Source: CAJBLF01 sp041663325
Lineage (GTDB): Bacteria > Patescibacteriota > Gracilibacteria > Absconditabacterales > Absconditicoccaceae
Reading direction: 5' to 3'
NCBI GenBank assembly: GCA_041663325.1
Contig: JBAZRN010000034.1
Location: 1-9,062 of the forward strand
Length of the DNA: 9,062 nt
The position numbers and the translations under genes are program-made. The notes under the pieces are model-generated. The model had not been told where the DNA came from. It ran no database searches and saw nothing but the letters and a program-made list of their open reading frames with translations. This document shows, piece by piece, positions 1 through 6,500 of the stretch; the first letter of the stretch is position 1; each line of letters starts with the position of its first letter.

Positions 1-27
1 GAACGGTAGAAAATAAATTACGATATA

Positions 28-164
28 CACGTCATTCCCATCAACTCTACCACGTCATTCCCTTGGAAAAGGGAATCCACACTAAATAAACCCCGGCCGG
101 CCGAGGGCAGGCTGGATTCCCGATCGAGTCGGGAATGACGTAATGTGGAATAGAGAATGACGTG
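28..164. repeat. Nested inverted-repeat element (ATTCCC-spacer-GGGAAT hairpins)
   Basis: This is a non-coding palindromic element upstream of argS. CACGTCATTCCC occurs at 28-39 and again at 51-62, and its complement recurs as GGGAATGACGT (131-141) and GAATGACGTG (155-164). Inside are two self-complementary hairpins: 57-76 (ATTCCCTT, loop GGAA, AAGGGAAT) and 116-136 (ATTCCCGA, 5-base loop, TCGGGAAT). The arms also pair with each other (52-62 with 131-141, and 71-79 with 113-121), so either a double hairpin or one long stem can form. The centre (91-107) is a GC-rich patch unlike the AT-rich surroundings. The ATTCCC-N8-GGGAAT pattern resembles dispersed repeats such as neisserial dRS3, but that is resemblance only. 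It may be a non-autonomous mobile element (MITE/REP-like). Positions 165-219 show no gene and no clear promoter. Confidence 0.8.
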
Positions 165-219
165 GCGTAGTGAGAAGAATAAGGTAATCATCTTTTACGA
201 CTTTGTAAAATCAGTTATT

Positions 220-2118
220 ATGCTATGAATATACAAACAAGCTTTTGCTACAGAGATAGCAAAACATATCGAACTTCCACTAGCAGATATTTTAACGTTG
301 ATAGAAATTCCTCCGGAAAATATTCCTGGAGATTTGGCGTTTCCATGTTTTCAACTCGCTAAGCAAGCAAAACAAGCTCCACACGTGATAGCGAAACAAT
401 TCGCTGAGAAATTCAGTTCCGATGTTTTTGAAAAATTTGAAGCAATCGGTGGATACCTCAACGCGCATATAAATAAAAAAATATTCATACATGATTTTTT
501 TAGCTTGAAACCTGAAGCTTGAAGCTTGAAGCCATCCTGAAGGAAAAAGGTTTTAATAGAGTATATGAGTGCCAATCCCAATAAGCCGCTTCATATCTGA
601 CAAGCAAGAAATATTTGCGTGGGGGATAGCATGAGAAGGATATATGAGTATCTCAAATATGACGTCACAAGCTGCGATTATGGCGATGATAGCGGGGTGA
701 ATATCGGCTACAATATTGTCTGACATTTGTATTATACTATCCCCGTGACGACAGAAAAAAAGTTTGATCATTACTGTGGAGAAATTTATGAGAGGATGAG
801 AAAAATGGATGAAGACCCGGTGTTTATGAAAAGATTGTCTGAGACATTATTGAAGATTGAAGAAAATACCGATCCGGAAATAAATATTTTACATCAGAAA
901 TATACCCAAGATTGTACTCAGCAGCAAATGGTCAGTTGTCGAAGAATGGGTGCATATTTCGACCTCGTTGTCTGGGAAACTCACATCTTGCATTTGAAAT
1001 TTTTTGCGCAAGCGATGGATGTTCTCAAAGAAAAATGATTTGTAAAATACGCCGATGATGGCGACGCAAAAGGATGCCGAATCCTTGATCTTTCCAGCTT
1101 GCCAGAATACGCAAAAGAAGAAAAACAATATCAAATTATGATCAAGTCGGATGGTTTAGCAACCTATGTAGCCAAAGATATCGCTTTCGCGATGTGGAAA
1201 CTTGGGTATCTGCACAAAGATTTTGGCTACGAACAATCACGAGAAGATCCTAGAGGAATCAAAATGTATACCACTAGTATAGATACCACCAAAGGACAAG
1301 ACTCTGGATTTTGAAATTATGACAAAGCAGTTACCGTGATTGATTATAGACAAATTCCTTCTCAGAGTATCATAGCTTCAGCATTGAAATTACTCGGGCA
1401 TGTTCAGGGAGCGAAACAATATTTGCCTCTGGGATACGGAGTCGTATATCTCACGCCAAAAACATTGCTCAATATGAAATTTCAACTGAGCGATGAAGAA
1501 AAGATGGAAAAAAGATTGCCTTTTGCGAGTAGAAAATGACGGACGGTGACCATAGATAAGATGTTAGATATGCTCCATGCAAAAGCGTATTCTGAAACCA
1601 AAGAAAGAAATTCATGAAGAGATGATAAACGGCTGAATGCTGTCGCTGAATCATTGGCAATTTCCGCTTTGAGATTTTTCTTGATCAGAGGAGATATTGC
1701 CAAAGATATTGTTTTTGATTTGGACGAAGCGATGGATATGCAAGGGGAAACCTGAGCTTATATCCTCTATACCGGAGCGAGAATACAGAGCATCATTGAT
1801 AGCGATAGCGCATGAACGGTAAATAAAAAAAAGATTGATTATTCTTTGCTCCAAGAAAATGAAGAATTCTCATTAATAAAAAAAATCAGCTCGTTGGATG
1901 AACTCATTCGGAAAGCAAAGGAAGACTTAGCTCCTCACTATATCGCTAAATATTGTTTCGATCTTGCTCAGTTAATAAATAGTTATTATGCACATACCAA
2001 GATAGTAGTCGACGATGAAAATATCAAAACAGCAAGGATCGCTTTATTGCAAAAAGTTCTAGAAACCTTGAAACAAGCGATGGAATTGATAGGAATGGTA
2101 TTTATAGAAAGAATGTAA
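220..2118 (+). CDS. argS: Arginyl-tRNA synthetase (needs UGA = Gly)
   Basis: Class I synthetase that joins arginine to tRNA-Arg in the cytoplasm. The frame from ATG 220 to TAA 2116-2118 gives 632 residues if UGA is Gly, a normal size for ArgRS. Eleven in-frame UGAs occur at 226, 520, 538, 598, 721, 1036, 1312, 1537, 1615, 1753 and 1813. The N-terminal tRNA-binding domain covers about residues 1-95 (IPGDLAFPCFQLAK). The catalytic core starts near 110 with EYMSANPNKPLHIGQARN; the HIGH box is HIGQ (125-128), with its Gly encoded by UGA. KSDGLATYVAKDIAFAMWK (from 309) is the family's central motif. ASRKG (to 440) is the KMSKS-type loop, again with a UGA glycine. GETGAYILYTGARIQSI and a DALR-type anticodon-binding domain form the C-terminus. 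Residues about 95-106 (SLKPEAGSLKP) are an unusual insert encoded by a heptamer array. Six CGA/CGG codons (940, 1078, 1240, 1540, 1630, 1909) may encode Trp. ATG 220 is the first good in-frame start, but no Shine-Dalgarno sequence is visible, so the exact start is less certain than the identity. Confidence 0.95.
503..532 (+). repeat. GCTTGAA heptamer array inside argS
   Basis: Four degenerate 7-base units in tandem (gcttgaa, acctgaa, gcttgaa, gcttgaa, then gc). The array lies in the argS reading frame and is translated, one UGA included, as a SLKPEAGSLKP-like segment at the junction between the N-terminal domain and the catalytic core. A related array lies in the argS-tyrS spacer at 2126-2155. 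It looks like a dispersed repeat tolerated at a domain boundary. Confidence 0.75.
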
Positions 2119-2125
2119 AAAAATA

Positions 2126-2155
2126 GCTTAAAGCTTGGAGCTTAAAGCCTGAAGC
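2126..2155 (+). repeat. GCTTGAA-type heptamer array between argS and tyrS
   Basis: Four degenerate heptamers (gcttaaa, gcttgga, gcttaaa, gcctgaa, then gc) start 7 bases after the argS stop codon. They match the in-frame array at 503-532 in unit length, number and consensus. The rest of the 64-base spacer shows no clear terminator or ribosome-binding site, so argS and tyrS may be co-transcribed. Confidence 0.75.
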
Positions 2156-2182
2156 ACATTTTAGTTTGTAAGTTATAAAACA

Positions 2183-3472
2183 ATGAAACTTCGTGAAGAA
2201 CGAGAACAACGTGGCATTATAAACCAATTTTCAAACGAAAAGGTTTTTGATCTTTTAGGCGCCTGAGGGCAAAAATTTTATATCTGATTTGATCCTTCTG
2301 CGGATTCTCTCCAACTTGGGAATATGTTTTCCGTGATGGCCGCTATCCATCTTATGAGATATGGAAACAAATGCTATTTTCTCGTGGGGTGAGCGACTGG
2401 TATGATAGGTGATCCAAGTTTAAAAGATGCGGAAAGAACATTTCTTTCGGAAGAGCAGCTTAGACACAATGAACAATGTATTTATAATCAACTCAAACAT
2501 TTTCTGGAAAATATCAAAAAAAACTATGATATCACATTTGACTATGAAATGGTTGATAATTATGATTTTTATAAAGATATGAATTATCTAAAGTTCTTGT
2601 GAGAAGTAGGAAAATATATCACGGTAAACACGATGATAGCAAAAGAATCGGTAAAAAAAAGAATAGAAGATCCAGACAAAAGTATTACTTACGCAGAATT
2701 TAGTTATATGTTGATACAAGGATATGATTTTGTCCATCTGTTTCAGAATAATGGTGTGAATATACAACTTGGAGGATCAGATCAGCGAGGTAATGTAATG
2801 ACAGGCATGGAAATCATCAGAAAAAAATTAGATAAAGAAGCGTTTTGTCTCACGATACCTTTGATTACTGATGCTTCTGGTAAAAAATTCTGAAAATCTG
2901 AATGAAACGCAATCCGAGTAGATCAAAATAAAAATAGTCCCTACTTCGTGTATCAGTTTTTTATGAATATAGAAGATGCTTTGGTAGAAAAATTACTCAA
3001 AGTATTTTCATTGAAATCATTGGAAGAGATAGAAGTAATCGTAAAAAAACATATGGAAAATCCATCAGATCGTTATGGACAAAAAGAGCTTGCAAGCCGA
3101 GTAGTAGAAGTGCTTTTTGGAAAGGATGCGGTAAAACAAGCAGAAAATATTTCCAAAGTGCTGTTTGGATGAAAAGATATTATGGAGACAATCAAGTGAT
3201 TTACTCAAGATGACATAAATGCTTTAGCGCAAGAAACATGAAGTATATCCAAAAAAGATCAGGAAATGAAAATATTGGATATCTTTACTGAGTCAGGATT
3301 GACTGCTTCAAACGGAGAAGCCAAAAAACTTATTGCCACAGGTTCATTATATTGCAACGAAGTAAAAGTTACCGATTTCCAACAGATAATAAGAAAAGAA
3401 AATTTCGTTAATGGCGTCTTATTGTTGAGAAAAGGCAAAAAACAATTTAAACTTGTTAAGGTAAACAAATAA
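2183..3472 (+). CDS. tyrS: Tyrosyl-tRNA synthetase (needs UGA = Gly)
   Basis: Class I synthetase that joins tyrosine to tRNA-Tyr in the cytoplasm. ATG 2183 to TAA 3470-3472 gives 429 residues with UGA as Gly, the usual bacterial TyrRS length. Nine in-frame UGAs lie at 2264, 2285, 2390, 2600, 2891, 2903, 3170, 3197 and 3239. Visible landmarks are the QRGII start region, YIGFDPSADSLQLGN (from 33; the HIGH equivalent is LQLGN), GGATGMIGDPS (69-79), the tyrosine-pocket segment YMLIQGYDFVHLF, IQLGGSDQ-x-GN (around 195-204), the KMSKS loop KKFGKSEGNAI (from 235, with two UGA glycines), and a C-terminal S4 RNA-binding domain (about 362-429, LTASNGEAKKLIATGSLYCN). The CGA codons at 2786 and 2915 occupy the positions where TyrRS has Trp in SDQWGN and GNAIW. 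CGA also occurs at 2201 and 3098. No Shine-Dalgarno motif precedes the ATG. It is convergent with the surface-protein gene, whose stop codon is about 75 bases away. Confidence 0.96.
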
Positions 3473-3506
3473 ATTGCGTGGCTATGTGTTTTTTGATAAA
3501 CAAAAA

Positions 3507-3526
3507 CCCCGCAATAAATTACGGGG
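3507..3526 (-). terminator. Hairpin terminator for the minus-strand surface-protein gene
   Basis: CCCCG (3507-3511) pairs with CGGGG (3522-3526) around a 10-base AT-rich loop. Read on the minus strand, the stem is followed directly by TTTTTGTTT, as in an intrinsic terminator. It lies 20 bases past the UAA of the minus-strand gene. On the + strand the downstream run is only weakly T-rich, so service to tyrS is possible but less convincing. Confidence 0.7.
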
Positions 3527-3545
3527 CTGAATATCTCTCTTATAT

Positions 3546-6500
3546 TTATTTTGTCTCAGCAACTCTTTGCATCATCAACATGACTCGCCCTCTCAATTCT
3601 TTAGCTGAAGGGGTATCTATCTTAGTCATGATTCATTCTGCTTTCAATGCTTTCAAATGATTTTCATAATATTTAATTCATCCATTATTTTTTGTTCCTC
3701 GAAGTAATCTAGAAAGAATCGTACCAAACTGAGCCCTATCGACTTTTTGATTAGGATCGAAGGTTTTTTTGAGTGTCACACCATCACTTTCATATCACAT
3801 CAATCACAATCTACATGCCACCATCGCATAGTATTGTGTTTCTTTAGACAATGATGAAGTATCTGAGAATATGCACGTTGCTCCTGTGGAAACATTTTTA
3901 TTTAATACATTGAGAGCAAAATTACTTATCATCTTCGCCATATCTTTTCTGACCAAAACACTTTTTAAATTCGCTTTTTGAATCGTTGTGATAGTAGTGA
4001 TATCGTATCCATACGCTCGAAGATATGCGTTATTAAGCTCTGTAGAGAAGGATGAATCTACAATACTTGGAGCTGGCTTATCTGCTGCTGCAGCATGGAA
4101 AGGGAGTTTTTGAACCAGCTTTTCTATCAGCGAACATTTGCCGCAAATAGTATCGTAGTAACTATCAGAACAATCTCTATCTAGTGGACATATGTCTTTA
4201 GCAAAAGATCCGCCTCCACCACCACCTCATCCATTATTTCCTACGGGATTAGTTGTTGTAGTTTTTTTTGCAGTGACAAAGAAAGAAAGATGATCTGTGC
4301 GGAAACTACATACCAAATTTGAATGCAAAGCACATGTTGTATCTGGAGCATTTGCAGTCCACCTCGAACCATCTTCTGATCTATATATTTCAAGCACATC
4401 GCCGCTAGTTCCTCAAGCCACTACAAAACTCACTGTAAAGTATCATCCTAGGGCGATAAGAGAATCTGTGTTTGATCATGCTTGTATCGTTTGGAAAAGC
4501 ACTGTCGTAGTAGTAGTTGATCAGTTATTTACCCTTTGAGCTGGCAATCCCGTTTCTCAAAAATTAGCATATCCCGTAGTCAATGAACCAATAACTGACG
4601 GTGGGAATAGCACTCCATTCCATGTTCCTCAGGAAGTCATGATAGTAAATCAGCTTAAATCTATTTGCAATACATTGTTTGTGTTTCCTGTATTTTGTAT
4701 CGCTAATGTTCACGTACTTGTAAATACAATACCCGTACTCATATATCATACCAAAAATATATTTCCGCTAGTTACAAAAGTTCACGTAATGGTTGATGTA
4801 TCGATCGCTGTAGAATTTGCAGGAACAATCCAATTAACGGTAGCTGTTGTACTTCATATATTGCCTACAGCATCTTCAAAGGTAAAGATGAACGTTCCAT
4901 TTCACGTAAAGGTATATCCTGATGATCAATCATTATTTGTGATAGTAATAGGTTCAGATCAACTTAATGTGGCGATTACATTTCCATTAGTTATTGTTAC
5001 AGGGTCGTAAAGTATAGTTCCACTAGGATTTGTTTTATCTATCCATGTTACTGTTGCGGTAGTTTCACCGGTGTTTCCAGCGAGATCTGTAAATTCAAAT
5101 AGAAATGTATCATTTCAGGTAAACGTATGTCATGATATTCCTCCGTTAGTAGTAATAATAATTTCCTCAGATCAACTCAAGGTAGCGATCACGTCTCCAC
5201 TCGTAAGAGCTCATGATGTCGGACTATATGTTATCGTTCCGCTAGGTAAGATTTTATCTATATTGCTAATAGTTACCGTTTGAGTCGTTTCATTACCTAC
5301 AGCATCTGTTGCTACGAAATCAAAACTTCCATTTCAGGTAAAGGTATGCGTAGTAGTATTTAATGTTCCTTCATTCGTTGAGGCAGTGACAATAACATCC
5401 TGATTAGTGGGTGAAGTATTGTATGAATCAATAGTAATTACAGGAGCTATTTTATCTATCCAGGTCACTGTTGCAGTAGCTTCACCAGTATTCCCAGCGA
5501 GATCGATAAATTCAAACGTAAATGTTCATGTATCAGTAAATGTATGGGTCAATCAATCAGTATTGGTGATAGTGATAGGTTCAGATCAACTCAAGGTAGC
5601 TATCACGTCTCCACTAGTTGCTGTTCATGAAGTCGGTGAATACGTAAGAGATGCGGTTGGCTTAATAGTATCATAAATAAATGTTCATGTAGCAGTGCGT
5701 GAATTATATACTAGATCGTTTACCACTATTTCTTCCGTATGTATGCCTTGAATTCATGTGACTGACTGAGTAAATGTCCATGAACCCATTTGTCCGGAAC
5801 TTGTAGGAAATGCTGTTCCAGAATTGAGCGTAGCTGAAGTGTCTGATGTTATATCTCTAACGGTGATTCCTGTGATTCACAAAGTTGTATCCTGAGCAAG
5901 GATACTAACAGTAACCAAATTTGCTACTCCTACATATGTAGGAGTGATTGAAGTAAGTGAAAGAGTAGGCGCTGTCCTATCTAAGATAATTTGTCCAATT
6001 TCGCGATATCACGTATTGGTAGAAGAATCAATCGCGCTGCCAGAAATAAGATATATACCATCAAAAGCACCATTTGGGAAGGTATAGGTTCCACTCCGTA
6101 CTCCATTTTGTGTATTTCATGAAACAAGCGACAATGTTACGCCAGTAACGAATCATCCTGTTCCAACTATAGAAACCGATGCATCAGTTACTCCATGTAC
6201 ATCAGTCACTGTTTGGGTGATAGTAATTTGCGCTGTGGTTCAAACAGAATCTGGAGTAAGAGTAACAGCAGTAATATTAGGTGCGGTAGTATCTACAACA
6301 TTTACTGTTCTTGTTAAAATATTCCCCGTATTCCCAGAAGTATCTACATATATATAATTAAGGATGTATGTCCCAAGAACTCAAGTATTTACTGATCAGC
6401 TTATTGTTGCAGTTCCATCACCATCATAATTATCTGTTCGTGTTGCTCATTGTTCTGTATATCTATTTCCATATTCTACAGTAACTGCAGCTGATCAATT

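Noticed and set aside
225..227. ATG at 225 as argS start
   Set aside because: It is out of frame with the ArgRS reading frame. ATG 220 is in frame.
220..3472. Many separate small genes or pseudogenes on the + strand
   Set aside because: The fragments share one frame per gene, break only at UGA, and join into full-length ArgRS and TyrRS with intact motifs. No frameshift or UAA/UAG lies inside.
220..3472. UGA = Trp (code 4) or selenocysteine
   Set aside because: UGA falls on invariant glycines (HIG, GGATG, KFGKSEG), not Trp. Dozens of sites in unrelated genes, with UGG still used for Trp, exclude both.
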